Shown in pieces: positions 1 through 6,602 of a DNA stretch of 14,417 nucleotides. The position numbers and the translations under genes are program-made. Positions within the stretch are counted from its first letter, which is position 1. Each line of letters opens with the position of its first letter. Source of the DNA: an uncultured Oscillospiraceae bacterium (GTDB taxonomy: Bacteria > Bacillota > Clostridia > Oscillospirales > Oscillospiraceae); NCBI GenBank assembly GCA_900751035.1, contig CAADSF010000359.1, forward strand, positions 1-14,417, read 5' to 3'. The notes beneath the pieces were generated by a model. The model did not search any database. It was not told where the DNA came from and worked only from the letters and a program-made list of their open reading frames with translations.

Positions 1-129
1 AATGCCGGACGTGCACATGGCCCGGCCCGTCGCGCCGTTTTCCGTCGTGACCACGGCCTCTACGCCGGGGTTGCCGCGATTCGTGTATACCTGTCTTGCC
101 GTAATGGAGCGGATCTCTGTTCCTGCCAT
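1..129 (-). CDS. Enolase-like protein, N-terminal 43 residues (cut by window edge)
   Basis: Only the first 43 codons lie in the window, and the frame stays open to base 1. The translation starts MAGTEIRSITARQVYTNRGN and continues PGVEAVVTTENGATGRAMCT then SGI. This follows the enolase N-terminal domain (in the usual form, ARxVYDSRGNPTVEVEVxTE...VPSGAS). Enolase interconverts 2-phosphoglycerate and PEP in the cytosol. The consensus DSRGNPT reads TNRGNPG and VPSGAS reads CTSGI, so this looks like a diverged paralogue rather than the housekeeping copy. A clear AAGGAG lies 11 nt before the ATG. It starts 28 nt after the glycerate 2-kinase stop, and that enzyme makes the enolase substrate, which supports a dedicated pathway enzyme. 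An enolase-superfamily dehydratase is less likely, because the RGNP motif is specific to true enolases. The catalytic part is outside the window. Confidence 0.8.
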   Translation of the reverse strand, partial: MAGTEIRSITARQVYTNRGNPGVEAVVTTENGATGRAMCTSGI

Positions 130-157
130 TTTCTCTGTCACTCCTTCTGTATTGCTT

Positions 158-1621
158 TTATTCCTGAATCAAAATCACGCGCAGATCGAGCGCGGAGACG
201 TTTGCTGACGCCGCCACGCCGCAGCCGAGCTGCCAGAGCGGCTCCGACGTGCCGTGCGTGCGCAGCGCATCCTCCAGATCGATCCCGGCCTGCTTCGCGG
301 CCTGCGCCGTTTCGCCGTCTGTGATCGCACCGGCGAGGCAGTCCGGCGCGCCGGGGTATCGGAAGCCGCCGGGCCCGTCCGTGCCGTCGGTGTCAACCGC
401 GCCGAAGACAATCTTCCGGCTGCCCGCGATCGTCAGCGCCGCCGCCGTGCAGTATTCCTGATTGCGTCCGCCGACGCCGCTCTCCGCCCCGACCGTCACC
501 ACGTTCTCGCCGGAGGACAAAAGCACGATGGGCGCGCGGAACGGCTCTGCCATGCGCTCTGCGCAAAGGGCCATCGCCGCGTCGACCAACCCTGCCTCCT
601 TCGCCTCCGCCTGCTGATATTCCGAGAGCATGACGCAGGGCAGGCCAAGCTCCGCCGCTCTTTTCCGCACAGCGGGATAGACCGTCGCGTCCTTGAAGAT
701 CAGGCCGAAGAACCGTGCGCCGAGGCTTTCATACTCTTCTACGCTCATGTTTTCCGTCTCCGGCGTGCCGCGCAGCAGCCGGTTCTGGATGGAGACGAGC
801 GTCTTGTCCCATGCGTTCCACTTCTGTAAAATTGCGATGCAGTCCGCGTAGGTCGTGCCGGTGGCAAGCGGCGGGAAGAAGGTGTTGTGCTCCAGCATCT
901 CAAAATACGTCGTGCGCGTCACGGGCGTATTCTGCTTCGACGGATCTGCCGTCGTCATGTGGACGAGCGTCGCGGGCCGGAACAGCCGCGAGAGCCGGCC
1001 GCCCTTGAAGCGGTCGATGTGCGTGCGGATGGGGTTCAGGTCGCTGGTCGGCACACCCCTTTCAATCTGCATCATGTGGGTAAAGCGCGCGATCTCGTCG
1101 ATGGTGATATCGTCCGCCGGATAGGTCATGAGCGAGCCGCAGCCGCTTCCCGTGATGGTGAAGACCAGGTCGCGGCTGGTGATGTCCTGCGCCAGCGCCT
1201 CGATCTTTTTGCAGCCCTCGACACAGGCTTCGTCCGGCACGGGATGGCCTGCCAGCGTGACGCCGATCTTTTTGCAGATGATGGCCTCGCCGTGCTTGGC
1301 GATGACATGGCCGCCGGTCAGCACATCGCCCAGCGCTTCCTCCATTGCCAGCGCCGCGCGCTGCACGCCCTTGGCCGCGCCGACGACATACACGCGGTCA
1401 TAGTCCTTCAAATCAAATTCCAGCGGCCCCGCGTGCGGGTCGCCCTTCATCTCGAAGCCGTCCGTGTGCAGAACGATCTTCCCGTTCTCCACATGGACAA
1501 GCTGCTTCACCCGCATATACGGGTCGAGCGCGTCCAGTCCTGCGTCCAGCAGCTCCGCGACGATTTTTCGTCCTTCGCGGTTGCCGTGCGCAGTCAGCTG
1601 ATCCTTGTTTGTAATTCTCAT
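158..1621 (-). CDS. Glycerate 2-kinase, type II (DUF4147 + MOFRL)
   Basis: A 487-residue protein of the GckA/TtuD/GLYCTK type, which phosphorylates D-glycerate with ATP to 2-phosphoglycerate. The N-terminal kinase domain (roughly residues 10-330) shows VVGAAKG (79-85; the family lysine motif), TGSGCGSLM (family form SGGGSALL) and an N-x-IR-x-H...KGGRL segment (NPIRTH, then FKGGRL). The C-terminal MOFRL domain shows GVGGRNQEYCTAAAL and VDTDGTDGPGG. Length is somewhat above the family's usual 420-450, with extra sequence around residues 40-70. The start lies one base after the aldo/keto reductase stop (TGATATG) with only a weak ribosome binding site, so translational coupling is likely. It is followed by an enolase-like gene, consistent with glycerate to 2-PG to PEP. 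Family assignment is firm; glycerate as the true substrate is inferred from family and neighbours. Confidence 0.93.
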   Translation of the reverse strand: MRITNKDQLTAHGNREGRKIVAELLDAGLDALDPYMRVKQLVHVENGKIVLHTDGFEMKGDPHAGPLEFDLKDYDRVYVVGAAKGVQRAALAMEEALGDVLTGGHVIAKHGEAIICKKIGVTLAGHPVPDEACVEGCKKIEALAQDITSRDLVFTITGSGCGSLMTYPADDITIDEIARFTHMMQIERGVPTSDLNPIRTHIDRFKGGRLSRLFRPATLVHMTTADPSKQNTPVTRTTYFEMLEHNTFFPPLATGTTYADCIAILQKWNAWDKTLVSIQNRLLRGTPETENMSVEEYESLGARFFGLIFKDATVYPAVRKRAAELGLPCVMLSEYQQAEAKEAGLVDAAMALCAERMAEPFRAPIVLLSSGENVVTVGAESGVGGRNQEYCTAAALTIAGSRKIVFGAVDTDGTDGPGGFRYPGAPDCLAGAITDGETAQAAKQAGIDLEDALRTHGTSEPLWQLGCGVAASANVSALDLRVILIQE

Positions 1622-1622
1622 A

Positions 1623-2471
1623 TCAGAAATGGATCTCGTCGGGCACGGGAGCCTCGCCGCAGACGCCCTTGAGGTTCGCGATCCGCTCCACGTCCTCCGG
1701 CTCCAGCTCGAAGTCGAACACGTTCAGGTTTTCCTTCACGCGCTCCGGGTTCGCGGACTTCGGCAGCGGCAGCCAGCCCATCTGCATGCTCCAGCGCAGG
1801 CAGATCTGGCCGACGCTCCGGCCGTATTTCTGCGCAAGCTGCTGCATCTGCGGCACCTTGAAGATCGCGCCGGTGCCGAACGGGCTGTAGGCTTCGACGA
1901 GAATGTTGTTCTTTTTGCAGTACGCAACGACCTCCGGCTGCGTCACGCCGGGGCAGAGGCGGAGCTGGTTGACCATGGGGAGGATTTCGCAGTGCTCCTT
2001 CAGAAGCTCAATATGGTGCGGCATGAAGTTGCTCACGCCGATGGCGCGGATGCGCCCGGCCTTATAGAGCTCCTCAAATGCCTTCCAGGTGCCGATGGTG
2101 GCCTCCTGCCATGTCGTGCGGTACTGGATGGGGTTCGGCCAGTGGATCAGGTACAGATCCAGATACCGCAGGCCGAGCCGGGAGAGCGTCATGTCGAACG
2201 CTTCGAGCGTCGCCTGATAGCCGTGCGCAGCGTTGCGCAGCTTGCTGGTCACAAAAATTTCCTCGCGGGGAACGCCGCTGATGCGGATGCCCTGGCCGAC
2301 GCCGCGCTCATTGCCGTAGGCGGCAGCGGTGTCAATGAGGCGGTAGCCCGCCGCCATTGCGTCCTTGACCGCCGCGGACGCGACCGCGTCCGGAGACTGG
2401 TACGTTCCAAGGCCGATACACGGCATGTTCACGCCGTTTGCGAGTGTGTATGTATCCTGACTGGATTTCAT
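1623..2471 (-). CDS. Aldo/keto reductase (AKR5-like)
   Basis: A 282-residue NADPH-type aldo/keto reductase with a (beta/alpha)8 barrel. The catalytic tetrad is visible: Asp and Tyr in YRLIDTAAAYGNE, Lys in FVTSKLRN and His in LYLIHWPNP. The cofactor region is WLPLPKSANPERVKENL near the C-terminus. Family members reduce aldehydes and ketones, including 2,5-diketogluconate, methylglyoxal and sugar aldehydes. Between a 2-keto-3-deoxy-acid aldolase and glycerate 2-kinase, a plausible role is reduction of the aldehyde released by the aldolase (glyceraldehyde or tartronate semialdehyde) or of a keto sugar acid; this is inference. Two in-frame ATGs exist, at 2477 and 2471. The GGGAGGG site lies immediately against the first and 8 nt from the second, so 2471 is preferred. 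That site overlaps the stop codon of the upstream aldolase gene. Confidence 0.92.
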   Translation of the reverse strand: MKSSQDTYTLANGVNMPCIGLGTYQSPDAVASAAVKDAMAAGYRLIDTAAAYGNERGVGQGIRISGVPREEIFVTSKLRNAAHGYQATLEAFDMTLSRLGLRYLDLYLIHWPNPIQYRTTWQEATIGTWKAFEELYKAGRIRAIGVSNFMPHHIELLKEHCEILPMVNQLRLCPGVTQPEVVAYCKKNNILVEAYSPFGTGAIFKVPQMQQLAQKYGRSVGQICLRWSMQMGWLPLPKSANPERVKENLNVFDFELEPEDVERIANLKGVCGEAPVPDEIHF

Positions 2472-2485
2472 TGTCATTCCCTCCC

Positions 2486-3151
2486 TTATTTCCGGATTGC
2501 CAGACGGTTGCGCAGATCCTGCGCCTGATAGACGGACTCGCGCAGGTTTCTTGTGATGAGCGCGTAATCGCTGCGCACAAGCGCCTGTCCCTGTGTGAAC
2601 ATCCAGTCGCCGCCGCAGATGACCTTCCGGTTTTCCAGCAGCGGGAGGAAATTCGTCTCATTGAGCATACCGGTCACGAGGAAGTGGAGCATGGGGTATG
2701 CGCCGGTATATTCATTGAGCGTCGCCAGACCGCCGAGCTGGTAAATCGGGAAGAATTTGACCATATCGAGGCCGTATTCCACCGCCATGGTCATTTCGCC
2801 CGGCGTGATGCAGTTCGGGATGACGGGGATCTTCCTGTCGATGCAGTATTCCACGACCTGCCGGCCGATGCCGGGCATGATGATGAACTGTGCGCCGTGG
2901 TCGATGGCGGCCTTGGCCTGATCGAGCGTGATGATCGTGCCCGCGCCCGCGACGATCTCCGGAACGTCTCGCGCGATGCGCTCCAGATTTCCCATCGCGT
3001 GCTCGTTGCGCATCAGCACCTCCACCACGGGAAGGCCGCCCGCGACGAGGGCCTTTGCCGCCGGAACGGCCTGCTCCGGCTCCGCGTAAGCGATGATCGG
3101 CGCAATGCCGGTCACCTTCAATACATCCTTCATGAGTTCGGTTTTCTCCAT
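2486..3151 (-). CDS. 2-keto-3-deoxy-acid aldolase, KDPG/KHG aldolase family
   Basis: A 221-residue class I aldolase of the Eda family, which splits 2-keto-3-deoxy sugar acids (KDPG, 4-hydroxy-2-oxoglutarate and relatives) into pyruvate and an aldehyde. The general-base Glu44 is in VVEVLMR and the Schiff-base Lys132 is in MVKFFP, close to the E45/K133 of E. coli Eda. VAGAGTI (67-73), MPGIG, PNCITPGEM and a C-terminal CGGDW are also recognisable. The usual phosphate-binding PTGGI segment reads VTGML (159-163), so the substrate may be non-phosphorylated or have a different tail. No dehydratase or KDG kinase is seen in the window to supply a KDPG-type substrate. The start is preceded by AGAGGGAA. 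It sits 13 nt after the Ldh_2-family gene and 8-14 nt before the reductase. Confidence 0.9.
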   Translation of the reverse strand: MEKTELMKDVLKVTGIAPIIAYAEPEQAVPAAKALVAGGLPVVEVLMRNEHAMGNLERIARDVPEIVAGAGTIITLDQAKAAIDHGAQFIIMPGIGRQVVEYCIDRKIPVIPNCITPGEMTMAVEYGLDMVKFFPIYQLGGLATLNEYTGAYPMLHFLVTGMLNETNFLPLLENRKVICGGDWMFTQGQALVRSDYALITRNLRESVYQAQDLRNRLAIRK

Positions 3152-3164
3152 ACTCTGTTCCCTC

Positions 3165-4223
3165 TCAATCTGCCAGCCAGTGCAGGCTGGTTTTTGTCAG
3201 CGCGGCGGCCTTTTCGAGATTCTCCGCCATATTGTCCGCGAGCTCCAGCCGGTTTTCCGCCAGCGCCTTCTCGCGCTTTGCCCACTCCATCTCGCCGGGG
3301 ACGAAAATCTTCTGCGCATTCTTCGCCAGCGGCGCGGACTCCAGCTCCTGCACCATCTGCTCCATACGCGCTTCAAATTCGTCCATCGGCAGCATCTGCG
3401 CCAGATCCACGGCAATGAACGCGTGGCCGACATTGTTCTTTGCCGCCAGATCGAGGTTCCAGCTCACGACCTGGCTCAGAAGTCCCGCGCCCGTCAGCAC
3501 GGAAGCGAGGATCTCGACCATGATGGCGAAGCCGTAGCCCTTGTGCGCCGCCATTGGAAGAAGATGCGAGTCGTACGGGAACCCGGACGGATCTGTCGTC
3601 GGCAGGCCCTCGGCGTCAATTAAGAAGCCGGGCGGCACCTGCTGGCCCTTTTCACGGGCCATGACGATCTTCAGGGCCGCCGCGCCGCTCAGGGCAATGT
3701 CGAGGAAGACGGACTTTCCGTTCTTCAGCGGCGCCGCGAACGAGAAGGGGTTATTGCCGATGGCCACGTCGCGGCTGCCGGGGATGGCCATATTGGGGTC
3801 GGTGTTGCTCATGGCGATGCCGAGCAGGCCCTGCTGCGCGGCGAGATTGGCATAATAGCCGGCCGCGCCGAAGTGGCAGCTGTTGTGTACGCCGACATAG
3901 GCGATGCCGGTCTTCTTCGCCTTTTCGATGGCAAGCTCCATGGCCCTGCAGGACGAGACCATGCCCATGGCCGCGTTGCCGTTGACGATGGCCCACGAGG
4001 GCCCTTCCTTTTCCACCGTCGGGACAGCCTTCGCGTCCAGACCGCCCGCCTGCATCTTGCGGATATAATTGTACAGATTGTTCGTGCCGTGCGAGAACAC
4101 GCCGAACGTGTCCGTCGTCACGAGCGTATTGGCGATCGTCCGCGCGTCCTCCGCGCCGACCCCCGCCGCCTCCAGAGCCGCCTGCGCAAACCGCAGCAGC
4201 TCGTCTGCCTGAATTGCTTTCAT
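3165..4223 (-). CDS. Ldh_2 (malate/L-lactate dehydrogenase) family NAD(P)H oxidoreductase
   Basis: A 352-residue member of the family that includes ureidoglycolate dehydrogenase AllD, 2,3-diketo-L-gulonate reductase YiaK, YlbC and sulfolactate dehydrogenase ComC. These enzymes interconvert 2-hydroxy and 2-keto acids with NAD(P)H and do not have a classical Rossmann fold. Visible family motifs are GVFSHG with Ser44-His45, NSCHFGAAGYYA with His117, an NTDPNMAIPG/IGNNPFSFAAP cofactor region (140-165) and HKGYG with Lys228. A longer reading from 4283 is open but would overlap the DeoR gene. The ATG at 4223 has GGAGGAAC just upstream and begins like family members (MKAIQADELL), so it is chosen. 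In this context it probably reduces or oxidises a 2-keto/2-hydroxy sugar acid feeding the aldolase or glycerate kinase. The exact substrate is unknown. Confidence 0.92.
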   Translation of the reverse strand: MKAIQADELLRFAQAALEAAGVGAEDARTIANTLVTTDTFGVFSHGTNNLYNYIRKMQAGGLDAKAVPTVEKEGPSWAIVNGNAAMGMVSSCRAMELAIEKAKKTGIAYVGVHNSCHFGAAGYYANLAAQQGLLGIAMSNTDPNMAIPGSRDVAIGNNPFSFAAPLKNGKSVFLDIALSGAAALKIVMAREKGQQVPPGFLIDAEGLPTTDPSGFPYDSHLLPMAAHKGYGFAIMVEILASVLTGAGLLSQVVSWNLDLAAKNNVGHAFIAVDLAQMLPMDEFEARMEQMVQELESAPLAKNAQKIFVPGEMEWAKREKALAENRLELADNMAENLEKAAALTKTSLHWLAD

Positions 4224-4260
4224 GTTGTTCCTCCGTGCTTTCCAAGAAGCCTCTGATTCC

Positions 4261-5052
4261 TTACTTTTGATTTCCAATCCCATTTTGTAATATAGCTGGG
4301 GTCTCTTCGCCGGTCAGCCGGACAGCCGCCGCTTCCAGCCGGGCGTTGACAGCGCGATCCTCCGTGATAATCCGCGTAAACGCCTGAATCTTTGCAGTTC
4401 TGCACAGAAAACGCTTTCCGAGCTTGGAGGTATCCAGCAGAAGAAATCTTTTTTGTGCATGTTCGATATAGGTTCGTTTTACAAAGGATTCTTCCTCACT
4501 CGCCTCTGAGGTTCCTGTTTCCAGATCGAACCCGCAGGCAGAAAGAAACGCAGCGTCGGCATTATATTTTTGCAGAAAAGCGACGGTTTCCTGCCCGACC
4601 AGAGACACTGTTGCCGGGCGAGGCTTTCCGCCGGCACATATCACATGGATGCCATGCCTTGACGCCAGACAGAGCGCTGTCTTCAGGCTGTTCGTGATAA
4701 TCCGAAGATTGTGAAAGTGATCGATCATCTGCGCCATAATATAAACTGTGGAGGACGAATCCAGAAAGACGGTCATGCCGTCCTGGAGATACTGCAGCGC
4801 CTGCCCGGCAATCATCTGCTTCTCCGTCACATTTTGCCGCTCCCGAATGGCATATGGGTCTTCTGTTGTAACGCCTTCCAGAAGATAAGCGCCGCCGCGT
4901 GTCCGCTGGATCTGCTGGCTTTCCTCAAGCGCCTTCAGCTCACGCCGCATGGTTGCACTGCTGACAAAGAGCTGCCCGCACAGTTCATCAACCGAAGCGT
5001 AGCGCTGGGTACGCAGAATTCGGAGAATCTGATTTTTCCGATTGTAATCCAT
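4261..5052 (-). CDS. DeoR-family transcriptional regulator
   Basis: A 263-residue regulator of sugar metabolism. Residues 4-58 form the DeoR-type winged helix-turn-helix: NRKNQILRILRTQRYASVDE, then LFVSSATMRRELKALEES and a wing ending RTRGGAYL. The DeoRC sensor domain follows (about 75-235), with VFLDSSST (95-102), the usual phosphosugar-binding segment. Family members are mostly repressors released by a phosphorylated sugar intermediate, so the PfkB kinase product is a natural candidate inducer (inference). The ATG is preceded by AAGGAG. It lies 30 nt after the kinase stop and 37 nt before the dehydrogenase, so it appears to be transcribed inside the operon. Its DNA is markedly poorer in GC than the genes downstream of it. 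No operator repeat was recognised in the adjoining gaps. Confidence 0.93.
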   Translation of the reverse strand: MDYNRKNQILRILRTQRYASVDELCGQLFVSSATMRRELKALEESQQIQRTRGGAYLLEGVTTEDPYAIRERQNVTEKQMIAGQALQYLQDGMTVFLDSSSTVYIMAQMIDHFHNLRIITNSLKTALCLASRHGIHVICAGGKPRPATVSLVGQETVAFLQKYNADAAFLSACGFDLETGTSEASEEESFVKRTYIEHAQKRFLLLDTSKLGKRFLCRTAKIQAFTRIITEDRAVNARLEAAAVRLTGEETPAILQNGIGNQK

Positions 5053-5082
5053 ACCGGCTCCTTTTTTATCCCGTCTTCCGGC

Positions 5083-6039
5083 TCAGCAGAACCCCTTTTC
5101 ATAGAAACGCACACGTGCATCAATCTGCGTATAATCGATCTGTCCGGTCTGCATAAACCGAATCGCCGTGTCATAATCCGGAATGCCTGCGCGGCCGCCG
5201 ATCCGCGTGCATTTGATTGCAGAAACTGCGCTTGAAAACCGTGCGGCTTCCGGCACAGTCATTCCGCGGATCAGTCCGGCCAGAAACGCACCGTGGAACA
5301 CATCGCCTGCACCGACAGTATCTGTCACATCGACATGGAACGCATTCTGGCGGAAGAACGCTCCATTTTTCTCCATGCCGCAGCATCCGTCCGCGCCAAA
5401 GGTAAAAATGACAATCTCAGGTCCCATTTCCAGAACCCGTCTGCAGTTTTCTTCGTAGTTGTCGTCAGAAAACATGGCGCGATAGACAAATTCCGAAGCG
5501 ACAAAAATATCGTATCGGTTCAGATTCTGCAGCAGTGCGTCTGTCGGTTTGTCTGCGTCCACAAAAACTCTGGCGCCGCACGCTTTTGTCCGTTCAATTG
5601 CATAGAGGATTGTATCGTCAATCCATGCAAGGTAAAAATACTTTGTATGCTCCAGAACACCCGCAGGGATTTCATCGATTTCCATATGCCGGCAGGTTCC
5701 GGGGTGGTAGACAATGCTGCGGCCTTTTGTCTCGTCATCGGAAAGAACAAACGCCAGGGCCGTCGTTTCATCCTGCCTGACACAAAGCATCGGCTCGATT
5801 CCATGACGGACAAAATCATCAATACAGAACTGACCAAAGCGCTCGCCGCCCACTGCGCCGAGCACTGCGCAGTTTGCGCCCAGACGTGCAGCGGCGACCA
5901 GACCGGTCGACACCTTATTGCCGCCCTGAATGCTGAAATTCTGAAAGTGCAGGCTGCTGTTTGGCTTCGGCATAGCCGGCACGTTCAGTGCAAAGTCGAC
6001 ACAGGGCAGATCGATTCCAACAATATCGTATATATGCAT
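5083..6039 (-). CDS. PfkB/ribokinase-family sugar kinase
   Basis: A 318-residue cytosolic carbohydrate kinase. The N-terminal signature is QGGNKVSTGLVAAARLG (38-54) followed by AVGGERFGQF. The ATP/catalytic signature is DTVGAGDVFHGAFLAGL (240-256), with Asp246 as the expected catalytic base after the anion-hole GAG. The family phosphorylates sugars or keto-sugar acids (ribose, fructose, fructose 1-phosphate, KDG, 5-dehydro-2-deoxygluconate and others), and the substrate cannot be told from these motifs. Paired with a class II aldolase in the same run, it may make the ketose phosphate that the aldolase cleaves. It may also make the effector for the neighbouring DeoR protein. The ribosome binding site is only moderate (CAGGT about 7 nt before ATG). 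The stop is 30 nt from the DeoR start. Confidence 0.92.
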   Translation of the reverse strand: MHIYDIVGIDLPCVDFALNVPAMPKPNSSLHFQNFSIQGGNKVSTGLVAAARLGANCAVLGAVGGERFGQFCIDDFVRHGIEPMLCVRQDETTALAFVLSDDETKGRSIVYHPGTCRHMEIDEIPAGVLEHTKYFYLAWIDDTILYAIERTKACGARVFVDADKPTDALLQNLNRYDIFVASEFVYRAMFSDDNYEENCRRVLEMGPEIVIFTFGADGCCGMEKNGAFFRQNAFHVDVTDTVGAGDVFHGAFLAGLIRGMTVPEAARFSSAVSAIKCTRIGGRAGIPDYDTAIRFMQTGQIDYTQIDARVRFYEKGFC

Positions 6040-6063
6040 CTTTTTTACCTGCGCCTTCCTGCC

Positions 6064-6585
6064 TTACAGCACCAGCTCCGCCATTTCGTCCGCATCCGAA
6101 ATAGAGCGTGCGACTTTATCATTCATAAAGGTCCGGCCCGGCAGCAGACAAATGAGGTGCGCTTCGTCGTTATGTACCGGGAACTGCGTACCGTGGATAA
6201 TCAGGGGATTGATTTTCACAAAGGTTCCTTTCGGAATATAGAATGCTTCCAGGTTATCGACTTTCAGCTCACCGGCGACCGGCGCACCGACAAAAATTAC
6301 AACGTCGTCATCGAATGGGAACAGCCCTTCGCAGGTGGTCTGATGGTATTCAAGAAATTTCACGATATTTTTTTCGCTTTTTTTGATGTGGCAGACGCAG
6401 ACCGCTGGATTATTCTTTGCGCGGTCGAAATCCAGCCACAGAAGATCTGCATAGAACCCGCCGTTTCCGCTCCCATCGCCGGTGATCACGCGGGAGGCCA
6501 TTTGTTTGTTGTTTGTCAGATCCTGATAGCTTCCGTATTTCCGAAACGCTTCCTCGCTGAGCTGCTGAACCTTGATTGTATGCAT
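6064..6585 (-). CDS. Small AllA-like cupin protein (ureidoglycolate lyase fold, possibly DUF4867)
   Basis: A 173-residue cytosolic protein with a predicted beta-barrel character. The opening IKVQQLSEEAFRKYG and the central EYHQTTCEGLFPFDDDVV (79-96), then IFVGAP, an AFYIPKGTFVKINPL segment and IIHGTQFP (129-136), follow the layout of the ureidoglycolate lyase (AllA) cupin family. Candidate metal or active-site residues are His81, Glu86 and His131. No allantoin or purine catabolic genes lie nearby, so ureidoglycolate is an unlikely substrate. Flanked by a Gfo/Idh oxidoreductase and a sugar kinase, it more likely acts as a sugar isomerase, mutarotase or lyase (inference). An in-frame ATG at 6606 overlaps the previous stop (ATGA), but the AAAGGAGG site lies inside that stretch, and the ATG at 6585 is 8 nt downstream of it, so 6585 is chosen. 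Confidence 0.72.
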   Translation of the reverse strand: MHTIKVQQLSEEAFRKYGSYQDLTNNKQMASRVITGDGSGNGGFYADLLWLDFDRAKNNPAVCVCHIKKSEKNIVKFLEYHQTTCEGLFPFDDDVVIFVGAPVAGELKVDNLEAFYIPKGTFVKINPLIIHGTQFPVHNDEAHLICLLPGRTFMNDKVARSISDADEMAELVL

Positions 6586-6602
6586 GGTCATATCCTCCTT
6601 TA

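Noticed and set aside
1..4223. Complete glucarate/galactarate pathway
   Set aside because: No sugar-acid dehydratase, GarL-type aldolase or GarR-type reductase is present; only the final glycerate kinase step is shared.
4224..4283. 20-residue N-terminal extension of the Ldh_2-family protein
   Set aside because: It would overlap the DeoR gene and skip the clear GGAGGAAC site before the ATG at 4223.
4406..4419. Second cre-like sequence inside the DeoR gene
   Set aside because: It misses both outer fixed positions of the consensus and lies in ordinary coding sequence.
6064..6585. Allantoin/ureidoglycolate pathway (AllA-like plus AllD-family genes present)
   Set aside because: No allantoinase, allantoate hydrolase, glyoxylate enzymes or purine transporter are present; all neighbours are carbohydrate enzymes, and the Ldh_2 family is functionally broad.
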